A DNA stretch of 49,238 nt from Reyranellaceae bacterium (GCA_022844045.1 JALHMM010000013.1:1-49238); one strand, 5' to 3'; shown: positions 1 to 9,841, numbered from the stretch's first letter. The notes: generated from the letters alone by a model not told the origin. A program made the numbers and translations.

Positions 1-10
1 TCACCCCGAC

Positions 11-37
11 CCTCTCCCCGCTTGCGGGGAGAGGGAG
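11..37. repeat. palindromic intergenic repeat, family D
   Basis: Short GC-rich palindrome of the form CCTCTCCCC-GC/TTGC-GGGGAGAGG immediately upstream of nuoJ. Related palindromes lie at 18734-18751 and 23126-23155. Here its right arm supplies the GGGAGAGG that works as the ribosome binding site for nuoJ. Confidence 0.6.
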
Positions 38-48
38 AGGTCTGCGGC

Positions 49-663
49 ATGATCATCCAGACCATCGCCTTCTACGCCTTCGCCGCCGTGACCCTGATCT
101 CGGCGTTCATGGTGATCGCCGCGCGCAATCCCGTGCATTCGGTGCTCTACCTGATCCTGGCGTTCTTCAACTCGGCCGCGCTGTTCTTGCTGATGGGCGC
201 CGAGTTCATCGCCATGATCCTGGTGATCGTCTATGTCGGCGCGGTCGCGGTGCTGTTCCTGTTCGTCGTGATGATGCTCGACATCAATCTCGCCGAGCTC
301 CGACAAGGATTCCTTAGGTACCTGCCGATCGGCGCCGCCGTCGGCCTGGTGCTGTTCGCCGAGCTGATGCTGGCGCTGAGCGTCTGGGTGATCGCGCCCG
401 GTGCCCAAAGCGCCATCGCCGCCAATCAGGCGGCGCTGGCCAAGACGAGCAACACGGCGGCGATCGGCAAGGTGCTCTATACCGACTACTTCTTGCTCTT
501 CCAGGCATCCGGCATCGTCCTGCTGGTGGCGATGATCGGCGCTATCGTGCTGACCCTGCGCCAGCGCGTCGGCGTGCGGCGCCAGAAGATCGGCGATCAG
601 ATCGCGCGGACCCGCGACGAGGCGGTCACCGTGGTCAAGGTCCCGGTCGGGGGAGGCATCTGA
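49..663 (+). CDS. nuoJ: NADH-quinone oxidoreductase subunit J
   Basis: Membrane subunit J of respiratory complex I, part of the E-channel region that links quinone reduction to proton pumping. The 204-residue protein is strongly hydrophobic, with about five membrane segments, and carries the family signature around residues 55-75 ([20 protein letters not shown]). I chose ATG 49 over an in-frame TTG at 22 because a GGGAGAGG sequence sits at normal spacing and the family starts close to its first helix. It is the first gene of a tight J-K-L-M-N run: nuoK begins one base after its stop. The upstream nuo genes lie outside the window. Identification is secure. Confidence 0.96.
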   Translation: MIIQTIAFYAFAAVTLISAFMVIAARNPVHSVLYLILAFFNSAALFLLMGAEFIAMILVIVYVGAVAVLFLFVVMMLDINLAELRQGFLRYLPIGAAVGLVLFAELMLALSVWVIAPGAQSAIAANQAALAKTSNTAAIGKVLYTDYFLLFQASGIVLLVAMIGAIVLTLRQRVGVRRQKIGDQIARTRDEAVTVVKVPVGGGI

Positions 664-664
664 C

Positions 665-973
665 ATGCAGGTCGGCCTCGAACACTATCTCGCCGTCGCC
701 GCGATCCTGTTCACCCTGGGCATCTTCGGCATCTTCCTGAACCGCAAGAACGTCATCGTCATCCTGATGTCGGTCGAGCTGATGCTGCTGGCGGTCAACA
801 TCAACCTGGTAGCCTTCTCGACCCATCTCGGCGACATGACCGGCCAGGTCTTCGCCATGCTGGTGCTGACGGTGGCCGCCGCCGAGGCGGCGATCGGGCT
901 CGCCATCCTCGTCGTCTACTTCCGGAACCGCGGCACCATCGCGGTCGAGGACATCAACCTGATGAAGGGGTAG
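665..973 (+). CDS. nuoK: NADH-quinone oxidoreductase subunit K
   Basis: Small membrane subunit K (102 residues, the usual length) of complex I, MrpC-like. It has three predicted transmembrane helices. The conserved membrane glutamates of the proton path are visible in the second and third helices ([16 protein letters not shown] and [16 protein letters not shown]). It starts one base after the nuoJ stop and is followed by nuoL 25 bp downstream, so the genes are surely co-transcribed. Confidence 0.97.
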   Translation: MQVGLEHYLAVAAILFTLGIFGIFLNRKNVIVILMSVELMLLAVNINLVAFSTHLGDMTGQVFAMLVLTVAAAEAAIGLAILVVYFRNRGTIAVEDINLMKG

Positions 974-998
974 GGGCCGCTCCGGTCCCGCGCGCGTC

Positions 999-3080
999 AT
1001 GGATCTCGCCGTCAAGCTCATCGTCTTCCTGCCGTTGCTGGCCGCGTTCATCGCCGGCTTCTTCGGCCGTGCGATCGGCGACCGCGGCGCGCAGGTCGTG
1101 ACGACCGGCGCGCTGCTGATCGCAGCCGCGCTGTCGTGGTTCGTGTTCTTCAAGATCGGCTTCGGCGATGCCGGCGGCACTGTCCGCATCGCCACCTGGA
1201 TCTCGTCAGGGACCTTCGAGGTGCTGTGGGCGCTGCGCGCCGACACGCTGACGGCGGTCATGCTGATCGTCGTCACCACCGTGTCGTCGATGGTCCACCT
1301 CTACTCGGTCGGCTACATGGCCGAGGACAAGAGCGTGCCTCGGTTCATGGCCTATCTCAGCCTGTTCACCTTCGCCATGCTGATGCTGGTGACGGCGGAC
1401 AATCTGGTGCAGCTGTTCTTCGGCTGGGAAGGCGTCGGCCTGGCGTCCTACCTGCTGATCGGCTTCTGGTACGACCGCCCGTCGGCCAACGCCGCGGCGA
1501 TCAAGGCCTTCCTGGTCAACCGCGTCGGCGATTTCGGCTTCGCGCTGGGCATCTTCGCCATCTACATGCTGACCGGCTCGGTGCAATTCGACGCGATCTT
1601 CAAGGCCGCACCCGAGCTCGCCAAGATGACCTTCCCGTTCCTCGGCGCCGAAGTGCCGGCGCTGACCACGGTCTGTCTGCTGCTGTTCGTCGGCGCCATG
1701 GGCAAGTCGGCGCAGCTCGGCCTGCACACCTGGCTGCCCGACGCCATGGAAGGCCCGACGCCGGTCTCGGCGCTGATCCACGCCGCGACCATGGTGACCG
1801 CCGGCATCTTCATGGTGGCGCGTTGCTCGCCGCTCTTCGAGTACTCGCAGACCGCGCTCGATGTCGTCACCCTGGTGGGCGCCGCTACGGCGTTCTTCGC
1901 CGCCACGGTCGGCCTGACCCAGTTCGACATCAAGCGGGTGGTCGCCTATTCGACCTGCAGCCAGCTCGGTTACATGTTCTTCGCGCTGGGCGTCTCGGCC
2001 TATCCCGCCGGCATGTTCCACCTGATGACGCACGCCTTCTTCAAGGCGCTGCTGTTCCTCGGCGCCGGCGCGGTGATCCATGCGATGCACCACGAGCAGG
2101 ACATGCGCCGCATGGGCGGGCTGAAGGACAAGATCCCGCAGACCTACTGGCTGATGTGGGTCGGTACCCTGGCGCTGGCCGGCATCGGTATACCGGTGAT
2201 CGGCGGCCACGGCATCGGCTTCGCCGGCTTCTATTCCAAGGACATCATCCTCGAATCGGCCTTCAGCGCCCATACCACCGTCGGCATGATCGCCTTCTGG
2301 CTGGGTATCGCCGCGGCTTTCATGACCGCGTTCTATTCCGCGCGGCTGATGTTCATGACCTTCCACGGCGAGGCGCGGTGGAGCACGGGGCATGGTCATG
2401 GTCACGACGCGCATGGCCACGACGATCATGGCCACAAGGCCCACGGGCACGACGATCATGGCCATAAGGACGATCACGGCCACAAGGACGACCACGGGCA
2501 CGGCGACCATCACCTGCCGGTGAAGGTGCCTGCCGTGATGATGGTGCCGCTCTATGTGCTGGCGCTGGGCGCGGTGATCGCCGGCGGCGTCGCCTACAAC
2601 GCCTTCGTCGGCGACGGGCTGGAGAAGTTCTGGCGCGGCTCGATCCTGATTCTCAAGGAGCACGCCGCCTTGCAGGACGCGCACCACGCGCCGCTATGGG
2701 TCAAGGTGCTGCCGCTGATCATGGCGATCTCGGGCATCGCGCTGGCCTATCGCTTCTATGTGCAGAAGCCGAGCCTGCCATCCGAGACGGCGGCCTCGTT
2801 CCCGTTCCTGTACCGCTTCTCGTTCAACAAGTGGTACTTCGACGAGCTCTATGACTTCCTGTTCGTGCGGCCCTCGATGTGGCTGGGCCGCCAGCTCTGG
2901 AAGAAGGGCGACGTCGGCATCATCGACGAAGTCGGCCCCAATGGCCTGGCGCGCGGCGCCGGGCGGCTGGCGGGCGTGCTGGGTCGCGCCCAGAGCGGCT
3001 ACCTCTATCACTACGCGTTCGCCATGCTGATCGGGGTCGCGGTCCTGGTCAGCTGGTACATGCTGTCGCGCGGGCAATGA
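999..3080 (+). CDS. nuoL: NADH-quinone oxidoreductase subunit L
   Basis: Largest antiporter-like proton-pumping subunit of complex I (693 residues). It has the N-terminal NuoL domain, the Proton_antipo_M domain ([20 protein letters not shown], then [20 protein letters not shown] with the pump lysine and histidines) and the long C-terminal amphipathic arm that lies along NuoM and NuoN. An unusual feature is a His/Asp/Gly/Lys-rich insertion at about residues 464-505, made of repeated HGHD/DDHGHK units between two membrane helices. Length is slightly above the family norm because of it. nuoM overlaps the stop codon in an ATGA arrangement. Confidence 0.97.
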   Translation: MDLAVKLIVFLPLLAAFIAGFFGRAIGDRGAQVVTTGALLIAAALSWFVFFKIGFGDAGGTVRIATWISSGTFEVLWALRADTLTAVMLIVVTTVSSMVHLYSVGYMAEDKSVPRFMAYLSLFTFAMLMLVTADNLVQLFFGWEGVGLASYLLIGFWYDRPSANAAAIKAFLVNRVGDFGFALGIFAIYMLTGSVQFDAIFKAAPELAKMTFPFLGAEVPALTTVCLLLFVGAMGKSAQLGLHTWLPDAMEGPTPVSALIHAATMVTAGIFMVARCSPLFEYSQTALDVVTLVGAATAFFAATVGLTQFDIKRVVAYSTCSQLGYMFFALGVSAYPAGMFHLMTHAFFKALLFLGAGAVIHAMHHEQDMRRMGGLKDKIPQTYWLMWVGTLALAGIGIPVIGGHGIGFAGFYSKDIILESAFSAHTTVGMIAFWLGIAAAFMTAFYSARLMFMTFHGEARWSTGHGHGHDAHGHDDHGHKAHGHDDHGHKDDHGHKDDHGHGDHHLPVKVPAVMMVPLYVLALGAVIAGGVAYNAFVGDGLEKFWRGSILILKEHAALQDAHHAPLWVKVLPLIMAISGIALAYRFYVQKPSLPSETAASFPFLYRFSFNKWYFDELYDFLFVRPSMWLGRQLWKKGDVGIIDEVGPNGLARGAGRLAGVLGRAQSGYLYHYAFAMLIGVAVLVSWYMLSRGQ
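2389..2514 (+). repeat. His-rich degenerate tandem coding repeat in nuoL
   Basis: Degenerate tandem repeats of CAT/CAC-GGC-CAC-GAC type codons encode about 42 residues with roughly 18 histidines and many aspartates, in a loop between late transmembrane helices of NuoL. Many NuoL proteins have a short His-containing loop at this point, but this one is greatly expanded. It could bind Zn, Ni or Cu, or be a neutral repeat expansion. Confidence 0.8.
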
Positions 3081-4597
3081 TCATGGCGACCTGGCCCGTT
3101 CTGACGCTCATCACCTTCCTGCCGCTGGTCGGCGCGGCCTGGATCCTGCTGTTCACCCGCGACAGCGAGGCGGGTGTCGCCAACGCCAAGCACGCCGCGC
3201 TGTGGACGTCGATCGCGACCTTCGTCGTCTCGCTGTTCATCTGGTTCGGCTTCGACACGCGCAACCCCGGCTTCCAGTTCCGCGAGTACGTGGAGTGGAT
3301 CCCGGCCTACAAGATCGCCTACCACATGGGCGTCGACGGCATCTCCATGCCGTTCGTGCTGCTGTCGACCTTCCTGACGCCGCTCTGCATTCTGGCGAGC
3401 TGGGAGGCGATCCAGACCCGGGTGCGCGAGTACATGGTCGCGTTCCTGATCCTCGAAACCTTCATGGTCGGCATGTTCTGCGCGCTCGACCTGATGGTCT
3501 TCTACATCTTCTTCGAGGCCGTGCTGATCCCGATGTTCCTGATCATCGGAATCTGGGGCGGCAAGGACAAGATCTACGCCGCCTTCAAGTTCTTCCTCTA
3601 CACGCTCGCCGGCTCCGTCTTCATGCTGCTGGCCATCCTGGTGATCTACTTCAAGGCCGGCACCACCGACATTCCGACCGTGATGGCCACCCTGAAGCTG
3701 CCGCTGGAGTGGCAGATCTGGCTGTGGCTGGGCTTCTTCGTCTCCTTCGCCGTGAAGGTGCCGATGTGGCCGGTGCATACCTGGCTGCCCGACGCGCACG
3801 TGCAAGCGCCCACCGCCGGCTCGGTGATCCTGGCCGGCGTGCTGTTAAAGATGGGCGCCTACGGCTTCGTGCGCTTCTCGATCCCGATGCTGCCGCTGGC
3901 CTCGGATTTCTTCACGCCCTTCATCTTCGTGCTGAGCTGCATCGCCGTGGTCTACACCTCGCTGGTGGCGCTGGCGCAGGAGGACATGAAGAAGCTGATC
4001 GCCTATTCGTCGGTGGCCCATATGGGCTTCGTCACGATCGGCATCTTCGTCATGAACGTCCAGGGCGTGCAGGGCGCGCTCTTCCAGATGCTGAGCCACG
4101 GCCTGGTGTCGGGCGCGCTCTTCCTCTGCGTCGGCGTGGTCTACGACCGCCTGCACACGCGCGAGATCGATCGCTACGGCGGCCTGTCCGACAACATGCC
4201 GCGCTACGCGATGGTCTTCATGTTCTTCACGATGGCCAGCGTCGGACTGCCGGGACTGTCAGGCTTCGTCGGCGAGTTCCTGGTGCTGACCGGCGCGTTC
4301 AAGGTCAACACCTGGGTGGCGGCGATAGCCTCGCTCGGCGTCATCCTGGGCGCGGCCTATGCGCTCTACCTCTACTGGCGGATCTGCTTCGGCAAGCTGA
4401 CGAAGCCTGACGTGCGGAAGATGACCGACATGACTCCGCGCGAGATCGCGATCTTCGCGCCGATCGTGGTGATGACGATCTGGATGGGCGTCTATCCGCA
4501 GACGTTCCTGGAAGTGATGGACGCCTCGGTCACCAAGCTGGTGGCCGATTACGGCGCGGCGCTCAAGGCGGCGGGCAAGACCGCCATGTTGCGCTAG
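3077..4597 (+). CDS. nuoM: NADH-quinone oxidoreductase subunit M
   Basis: Second antiporter-like proton-pumping subunit of complex I (506 residues). The Proton_antipo_M core is clear: [20 protein letters not shown] carries the key glutamate of helix 5, and [20 protein letters not shown] carries the conserved lysine and HTWLPDAH motif. ATG 3077 overlaps the nuoL stop codon (ATGA), suggesting translational coupling. A second ATG at 3083 is an alternative start. nuoN follows 11 bp after the stop. Confidence 0.97.
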   Translation: MIMATWPVLTLITFLPLVGAAWILLFTRDSEAGVANAKHAALWTSIATFVVSLFIWFGFDTRNPGFQFREYVEWIPAYKIAYHMGVDGISMPFVLLSTFLTPLCILASWEAIQTRVREYMVAFLILETFMVGMFCALDLMVFYIFFEAVLIPMFLIIGIWGGKDKIYAAFKFFLYTLAGSVFMLLAILVIYFKAGTTDIPTVMATLKLPLEWQIWLWLGFFVSFAVKVPMWPVHTWLPDAHVQAPTAGSVILAGVLLKMGAYGFVRFSIPMLPLASDFFTPFIFVLSCIAVVYTSLVALAQEDMKKLIAYSSVAHMGFVTIGIFVMNVQGVQGALFQMLSHGLVSGALFLCVGVVYDRLHTREIDRYGGLSDNMPRYAMVFMFFTMASVGLPGLSGFVGEFLVLTGAFKVNTWVAAIASLGVILGAAYALYLYWRICFGKLTKPDVRKMTDMTPREIAIFAPIVVMTIWMGVYPQTFLEVMDASVTKLVADYGAALKAAGKTAMLR

Positions 4598-4608
4598 GGG
4601 ATTGCGAC

Positions 4609-6045
4609 ATGGTCGGATTGGAAAACTGGCAGATCGCCACCCCCGAGATGATCCTGGCGGCGGGCGCCATGGTCCTGCTGATGGTCGGCGCCTTCCGCGG
4701 CGAGAAGTCGGTCGATCTGGTGGCCTGGCTGTCGATCGCGTTGCTGATCGGCGCCGCGGCGGCCGTGATCTTCGGCACGACCGGCACGGCTTTCGCCGGC
4801 CTGTTCCTCAACACGCCCTTCACCATGGCGATGAAGGTGCTGTCGCTGCTGGGCTCGGCGCTGGCCATCCTGATGTCGGCCAGCTTCATGCGCCGCGAGG
4901 GCGCTTGGCGCTTCGAGTACCCGGTCATCATCGTGCTGGCGACCTTGGGCATGATGATCATGCTGTCGTCGGCCGACCTGATGACGCTGTATGTCGGCCT
5001 GGAGATGCAGTCGCTGGCGCTCTACGTCGTGGCCGCGTTCCAACGCGACAGCGCGCGCTCGACCGAAGCCGGCGTGAAGTACTTCGTCCTGGGCGCCGTG
5101 GCGTCCTGCATGATGCTCTACGGCTCGTCGCTGGTGTACGGCTTCGCCGGCACGACCAACTTCGCCGCCATCGCCAAGGTCTTTGCCGCCGGCGCGCCGC
5201 CGCTGGGCGCCGTGATCGGCCTGGTGTTCATCCTCGCCGGCCTGGTCTTCAAGGTCTCGGCCGTGCCCTTCCACATGTGGACGCCCGACGTCTACGAGGG
5301 GGCGCCAACGCCGGTGACGGCGCTATTCTCGGTGGCGCCGAAGATCGCCGCGCTCGGCCTGCTGGTGGCCGTCGTCATGGGCCCGTTCCGGCCGCTGATG
5401 GCGCAGTCCCAGCAGATCCTGATCATGGTTTCGGTCGCCTCGATGGCCTGGGGCGCCTTCGCCGCCATCCGCCAGGAGAACATCAAGCGCCTGATGGCCT
5501 ACTCCTCGATCGGCAACATGGGCTACGCGCTGCTCGGCCTCGCCGCCGGCACGGAGGAGGGCATCCGCGCGGTGGTGATCTACATGATCATCTATCTGGC
5601 GATGAGCGTCGGCACCTTCGCCTGCATCCTCTCGATGCGCCGGGCCGGCGAGTCGGTCGAGCGCATCGCCGACCTCGCCGGGCTGTGGCGCAACCATCCG
5701 CGCATGGCGCTGGCGCTGCTGTTCTTCATGTTCTCGATGGCCGGCATCCCGCCGCTGGCTGGCTTCTTCGGCAAGCTTAACGTCTTCCTCGCCGCCATCA
5801 ACGCCGGTCTGTTCTGGGCCTCGGCGCTGGGCGTCGCGGCCTCCGTCGTGGCCGCCTACTACTACCTGCGTATCATCAAGGTGATGTTCCTCGACGATCC
5901 GGCGGCGCCGTTCGACGCCGTCGAAGCGCCGATGGGCACCATTATGGCCGTCATGGCGGTCTTCATCTTCCCGGTGTTCCTGGTCTTCCAGTCGCCGTTC
6001 CTCGCCACCGCCCAGGCCGCGGCGCACGCCTTCTTCGTGCGATGA
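4609..6045 (+). CDS. nuoN: NADH-quinone oxidoreductase subunit N
   Basis: Third antiporter-like subunit of complex I (478 residues), the one next to NuoK. It shows the Proton_antipo_M pattern with a membrane glutamate (TLYVGLEMQSLALYVV), the pump lysine region (GLVFKVSAVPFHMWTPDVYE) and a second conserved lysine in the RQENIKRLMAYSSIGNMGY segment. The start follows the nuoM stop by 11 bp. Its stop overlaps the birA start (ATGA). It completes the nuo operon. Confidence 0.97.
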   Translation: MVGLENWQIATPEMILAAGAMVLLMVGAFRGEKSVDLVAWLSIALLIGAAAAVIFGTTGTAFAGLFLNTPFTMAMKVLSLLGSALAILMSASFMRREGAWRFEYPVIIVLATLGMMIMLSSADLMTLYVGLEMQSLALYVVAAFQRDSARSTEAGVKYFVLGAVASCMMLYGSSLVYGFAGTTNFAAIAKVFAAGAPPLGAVIGLVFILAGLVFKVSAVPFHMWTPDVYEGAPTPVTALFSVAPKIAALGLLVAVVMGPFRPLMAQSQQILIMVSVASMAWGAFAAIRQENIKRLMAYSSIGNMGYALLGLAAGTEEGIRAVVIYMIIYLAMSVGTFACILSMRRAGESVERIADLAGLWRNHPRMALALLFFMFSMAGIPPLAGFFGKLNVFLAAINAGLFWASALGVAASVVAAYYYLRIIKVMFLDDPAAPFDAVEAPMGTIMAVMAVFIFPVFLVFQSPFLATAQAAAHAFFVR

Positions 6046-6785
6046 TCCCGGCCGGCTGGTCGGTCGTCACGCTCGATACCGTCGGCAGCACCAACGACGA
6101 GGCCATGGCGCGGGCCGAGGCCGGCGCCGCTGAAGGCACGGTCATCCGCGCCCTGCGTCAGGAGGCCGGCCGCGGACGGCGCGGGCGCGGCTGGGACTCG
6201 CCGCCCGGCAACGTCTATTCCTCGACGATCCTGCGACCACCGGTGCCGCCGGCCGAGGCCGCGCAGCTGAGCTTCGTCACCGCGCTCGCCGTGGCCGACA
6301 TGGCGGCACCACTGGTCGGCGCGGATCGCCGCGTGGCGATCAAGTGGCCCAACGACGTGCTGGTCGACGAGGCCAAGATATCGGGCATCCTGCTCGAGTC
6401 GGCCGTGGGCGAGGGCGGGCTGGTCAGCCATGTCGTCATCGGCGTCGGCATCAACGTCGCCAGCGCGCCGCCTGCCACGCGCTACGGCGCGACCTATCTG
6501 GCGGCGCTGGGGGCGACGGCGTCGACCGATGCGGTATTCGCCGCCTATATCGGCGCGCTTGCGCTGCGCTACGGTGAATGGCGCGCGAGCGGATTTAGCG
6601 CGACGCGTGTCGAATGGTTGCGGCGCGCGGCGTGGCTCGATCGCGACATCGAGGTGTCGCTGGGCGAGACTTCCCTGCGCGGCCGCTTCGCCGACCTTGA
6701 CGAGCAGGGGGCGCTGCTGCTGCAAACCGCCGACGGCGGTGTCCGGCGGATCACCGCCGGCGACATCTTCCCACCCCGCGCCTGA
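6042..6785 (+). CDS. birA: biotin--[acetyl-CoA-carboxylase] ligase (no DNA-binding domain)
   Basis: Attaches biotin to the carrier lysine of biotin-dependent carboxylases through a biotinyl-AMP intermediate. The 247-residue protein contains the catalytic domain only: the glycine/arginine-rich biotinyl-AMP loop (EAGRGRRGRGW, about residues 47-57), the KWPNDVLV motif near residue 104 and a short C-terminal SH3-like domain. The N-terminal helix-turn-helix of E. coli BirA is missing, so it is a monofunctional (group I) ligase and should not repress transcription. It overlaps nuoN by 4 bp. The nuoN-birA-coaX-rnj order is common in alphaproteobacteria. Confidence 0.94.
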   Translation: MIPAGWSVVTLDTVGSTNDEAMARAEAGAAEGTVIRALRQEAGRGRRGRGWDSPPGNVYSSTILRPPVPPAEAAQLSFVTALAVADMAAPLVGADRRVAIKWPNDVLVDEAKISGILLESAVGEGGLVSHVVIGVGINVASAPPATRYGATYLAALGATASTDAVFAAYIGALALRYGEWRASGFSATRVEWLRRAAWLDRDIEVSLGETSLRGRFADLDEQGALLLQTADGGVRRITAGDIFPPRA

Positions 6786-6798
6786 TCCGGAGGCCCGC

Positions 6799-7572
6799 AT
6801 GCTGCTGGCGATCGATGTCGGCAACACCAACAGCAAGTTCGCGCTGTTCGACGGCGATCGCATCGTCGCGCAGTTCCGCCTGCGCACCGAGGCCAAGCGC
6901 ACATCCGACGAATACGGCGCCTGGCTGACCCAGCTGATGGGGCTCAAAGGCATCGATCCGCGATCCATCGAGGGCGCGATCATGGCCAGCACGGCGCCGG
7001 CGGTGAATCCCAACGTGCGCCGGCTGTGCGAGACCTATTTCGGCACCAGGCTGCTGGTCGTCGGCGAGCCCGATTGCGCGCTCGGCATCCAGGTGCTGAT
7101 CGACCGGCCGCAGGATGCCGGCCCGGACCGGCTGGTGGGCGTGATCGCCGGCCACACGCGCCATGGCGGGCCGCTGGTCACGGTCGATTTCGGCTCGGCC
7201 ACGACCTTCGACATCGCCGACAAGGATGGCAATTTCGTCGGCGGCGTGATCTCGCCCGGCGTCGAGTTCACCATCGAGGCCTTCTACCTGATGACCGCGC
7301 GCCTGCCGCGCATCCGCGTCGAGAAGCCGGCCAAGGTGATCGGCAAGGCCACGATCCCGGCGATGCAATCCGGCGTCTTCTGGGGCTATGTCGGCCTGAT
7401 CGAGAGCCTGATCAAGCGTATCAAGGCCGAGTACGGCGAGCCGATGAAGGTGATCGCCACCGGCGGCCTCGCGCCGGTGTTCGAGAGCGAGGTCCACCTG
7501 TTCGACGTCATCGAGCCCGACCTGATGTACCTCGGTCTGCTCGAGGTCTGGCGACGTAACAGGCAAGCCTAG
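6799..7572 (+). CDS. coaX: type III pantothenate kinase
   Basis: Phosphorylates pantothenate, the first step of coenzyme A synthesis, in the cytoplasm. The 257-residue protein has the ASKHA-fold motifs of CoaX: the phosphate-1 loop MLLAIDVGNTNSKFALF at the N terminus, GPDRLVG around residue 110 and VDFGSATTFDIA around residue 130. Type III enzymes typically need a monovalent cation and escape CoA feedback inhibition (family knowledge). The start at ATG 6799 matches the family N terminus, with a GGAGG sequence just upstream. It lies 13 bp after birA. Confidence 0.95.
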   Translation: MLLAIDVGNTNSKFALFDGDRIVAQFRLRTEAKRTSDEYGAWLTQLMGLKGIDPRSIEGAIMASTAPAVNPNVRRLCETYFGTRLLVVGEPDCALGIQVLIDRPQDAGPDRLVGVIAGHTRHGGPLVTVDFGSATTFDIADKDGNFVGGVISPGVEFTIEAFYLMTARLPRIRVEKPAKVIGKATIPAMQSGVFWGYVGLIESLIKRIKAEYGEPMKVIATGGLAPVFESEVHLFDVIEPDLMYLGLLEVWRRNRQA

Positions 7573-7585
7573 ATGGTACGCCTCC

Positions 7586-7655
7586 TCTGTCATCCCGAGC
7601 GCAGCGAGGGATCTATGCGACGCCCTGGATCCCTCGCTGCGCTCGGGATGACAGA
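7586..7655. repeat. palindromic repeat, family A (TCATCCCGAGCG...)
   Basis: Near-perfect inverted repeat with 28-bp arms (7586-7613 and 7628-7655) around a short spacer, between coaX and rnj. Copies of the same family occur at 14236-14299 and 27606-27696. Repeats with this core are common in the intergenic DNA of many alphaproteobacteria. As RNA it would form a long hairpin that could modulate read-through from coaX into rnj. Confidence 0.88.
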
Positions 7656-7673
7656 TGTGCGGGGTGCTGACCA

Positions 7674-9341
7674 ATGACCCCGAAAGAAGAGCTCGTCTTC
7701 CTGCCGCTGGGCGGCGCCGGCGAGATTGGGATGAACCTCAATCTCTACGGTTGCCGCGGCAAGTGGCTGATGCTCGATCTCGGCGTCACCTTCGCCGACG
7801 ACGCGGCCGCCGGCCTCGACGTGCTGATGCCCGATCCGGCGTTCATCGAGGAGCGCCGCGCCGACTTGCTGGGCATCATCATCACCCACGCGCACGAGGA
7901 CCATCTCGGCGCCGTGCCCGATCTGTGGCCGCGCCTGCGCTGCCCCGTCTACGCCACGCCCTTCGCCGCCTCTGTCCTGCGCCGCAAGCTCGCCGAGGCC
8001 GGGATCGAGGGCGACGTGCCGATCACCGAGGTGCCGCTGGGTGGCAAGCTGTCGCTGCCGCCCTTCGAGCTGGAGTTCGTCACCATGACGCACTCCATCC
8101 CCGAACCCAACGCCGTGGCGATCCGCACGCCCTTCGGCACGGTCATGCACACCGGCGACTGGAAGATCGATCCCGAGCCGCTGATCGGTGAGGTCACCGA
8201 CGAGGCCGCTTTGCGCCGCATCGGCGGCGAGGGCGTGCTGGCGATGATCTGCGACTCGACTAACGTCTTCGTCGAGGGCGAGTCGGGCTCGGAGTCCGAC
8301 GTGCGCGACGCGCTGGCGGCGCTCATCCGCCAGCGTCAGAACCTGGTAGCGGTGACCTGCTTCGCCTCCAACCTGGCGCGGGTCGAGAGCATCGCGGTGG
8401 CGGCGGTGGCTGCGGACCGTCATCCCGTGCTGGTCGGGCGCGCGTTGCATCGCATGGTCGCCGCGGCCAAGGACAATGGCTACCTGCTGGATTTCCCGCC
8501 GACGGTGAACGAGCGCGAGGCCGGCTGGCTGCCGCGCGAGAAGGTCTGCCTGATCTGCACCGGCAGCCAGGGCGAGCCGCGCGCGGCGCTGGCGCGCCTG
8601 GCGCAAGGCGAGAACCGCGATATCGCCCTGCAGCCCGGTGACAGCGTGATCTTTTCCTCCCGCGTGATCCCCGGCAACGAGAAGTCGATCGGCCGCATCC
8701 AGAACCTGTTGGCGCAGCGCGGCGTCGAGATCGTCACCGATCGCGACGCCTCGATCCATGTCTCGGGCCATCCCGCGCGCGACGAGCTGGTGCGGCTCTA
8801 CCAGTGGGTCCGTCCGCAGGTCGCGGTGCCGGTGCATGGCGAGTACCGCCACCTCGTCGAGCACGCCGCGCTGGCGCGCGACTGTCAGGTGCCGACCTCG
8901 ATCGTGGCGCCCAACGGCAGCATGGTGCGGCTGGCGCCGGGACCGGCGGAGATCATCGACAATGTGCCGGCGGGCCGGTTGGCGCGCGACGGCACGCGCA
9001 TCGTGCCGATGGACGGCACGGGCCTGCGGGAGCGGCGCAAGATGCTGTGGAACGGCGCGGCGGTGGCCACCGTGGTGCTCGACGGAAGAGGGCGTCTCGC
9101 CGTGCCCGCCACGCTCACGGTGCACGGTCTCGACGACGACGACACCGTCGCCGAGGCGCACGAGGCGGCGCTCGACGCGATCAAGACCGCGATCCACGAA
9201 CTCTCGCGGGCCGAGGCGCGCGACGACGAGCAGGTCGCCGAGGCGGCGCGGCGCGCGATCCGCCGCGTCTACAAGGTGCGCTTCGACAAGAAGCCGCTCA
9301 CCGACGTGCATGTCGTGCGCCTGCCGGCGGTGGCGGCATGA
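7674..9341 (+). CDS. rnj: ribonuclease J
   Basis: Metallo-beta-lactamase/beta-CASP family ribonuclease with endonuclease and 5'-exonuclease activity, used in mRNA turnover and rRNA maturation. The 555-residue protein starts with FLPLGGAGEIGMN and has the two-zinc motif HAHEDH at residues 72-77, the HTGDWKID motif near residue 160, the beta-CASP domain, and the C-terminal VSGHPARDEL and PVHGEYRHL motifs with metal-ligand histidines. Its ATG lies 18 bp after the family A hairpin. The DUF1467 gene overlaps its stop by 4 bp. This position next to coaX is typical of alphaproteobacteria. Confidence 0.96.
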   Translation: MTPKEELVFLPLGGAGEIGMNLNLYGCRGKWLMLDLGVTFADDAAAGLDVLMPDPAFIEERRADLLGIIITHAHEDHLGAVPDLWPRLRCPVYATPFAASVLRRKLAEAGIEGDVPITEVPLGGKLSLPPFELEFVTMTHSIPEPNAVAIRTPFGTVMHTGDWKIDPEPLIGEVTDEAALRRIGGEGVLAMICDSTNVFVEGESGSESDVRDALAALIRQRQNLVAVTCFASNLARVESIAVAAVAADRHPVLVGRALHRMVAAAKDNGYLLDFPPTVNEREAGWLPREKVCLICTGSQGEPRAALARLAQGENRDIALQPGDSVIFSSRVIPGNEKSIGRIQNLLAQRGVEIVTDRDASIHVSGHPARDELVRLYQWVRPQVAVPVHGEYRHLVEHAALARDCQVPTSIVAPNGSMVRLAPGPAEIIDNVPAGRLARDGTRIVPMDGTGLRERRKMLWNGAAVATVVLDGRGRLAVPATLTVHGLDDDDTVAEAHEAALDAIKTAIHELSRAEARDDEQVAEAARRAIRRVYKVRFDKKPLTDVHVVRLPAVAA

Positions 9342-9571
9342 GCTGGATCACCTACGTCCTGGTCTTCGCCGTCATCTGGTGGACGGTGATCTTCGCCGTG
9401 CTGCCGCTGGGCGTGCGTCGTGTCGAGGATGCGACACCGGGCATCGATCGCGGCGCGCCGGAGAAGCCGCAGCTGCGGCGCAAGGCGATCATCTGCACGG
9501 CGATCACGTCGGTGCTGTGGCTCGTCTGGTACGTCGTCTGGGTCGTCGACGTCTTCAGCTTCCGCAAATAG
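9338..9571 (+). CDS. DUF1467 family membrane protein
   Basis: A 77-residue protein with two predicted transmembrane helices (residues about 4-22 and 52-72) separated by a short charged loop that begins LGVRRVEDATPGIDRGAPEK. This matches the DUF1467 family, found next to RNase J and proS in alphaproteobacteria; its function is unknown. It overlaps the rnj stop in an ATGA arrangement, so translation is probably coupled. A strong hairpin follows its stop at once. Confidence 0.85.
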   Translation: MSWITYVLVFAVIWWTVIFAVLPLGVRRVEDATPGIDRGAPEKPQLRRKAIICTAITSVLWLVWYVVWVVDVFSFRK

Positions 9572-9572
9572 A

Positions 9573-9600
9573 AACGGCAAACCCCCAGGGGTTTGCCGTT
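9573..9600 (+). terminator. probable (bidirectional) intrinsic terminator
   Basis: Perfect inverted repeat, AACGGCAAACCCC paired with GGGGTTTGCCGTT around a CA loop, directly after the DUF1467 stop. It ends the long plus-strand unit and may also stop minus-strand transcription. The downstream T-tract is short (TTCGT), so efficiency is uncertain. Confidence 0.75.
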
Positions 9601-9841
9601 CGTCCTGACCAAGTTTTCGATCCCTGTTGCGCTTCTTTGGCGCACTCGTCCGCCCGACGACGGAGCTTCCTCCCTAGAAACTCGGGCTGGGGTGCAACCC
9701 CGTCCTTCCCGACACAGTGTACGTAGCGGAGATTTCGCGGCGCGGCTAGGACTAGTTCTTGCGAGTGGGCACTTGTTTTTGCAATGACGCCACCGTCAGG
9801 AGATCGTCAGCAGACATACAATTGCCGCACCCGGCTCACGG
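9601..9841. other. 240-bp non-coding region with nested small hairpins
   Basis: No convincing ORF lies between the DUF1467 terminator and the 3' end of the purine permease gene. The stretch 9620-9710 holds several closely packed inverted repeats: TGCGC/GCGCA around a TTCTTTG loop, GGAG/CTCC around CTTC, and GGGG-TGCAA-CCCC nested inside CGGG/CCCG. A T-run occurs at 9774-9780. It may be an unrecognised structured RNA, but I could not match it to tmRNA, 6S, RNase P or SRP RNA. Confidence 0.3.

Noticed and set aside
1136..2687. Long frames overlapping nuoL on both strands
   Set aside because: nuoL is unambiguous. The others are Arg/His-rich shadows of a high-G+C gene.
9601..9841. tmRNA, 6S RNA, RNase P RNA or SRP RNA in the DUF1467-permease gap
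   Set aside because: None of the diagnostic sequences (tRNA-like T-arm with CCA, GAGGAAAGTCC, GGAAG SRP loop) is present on either strand. It is reported only as an unassigned structured region.
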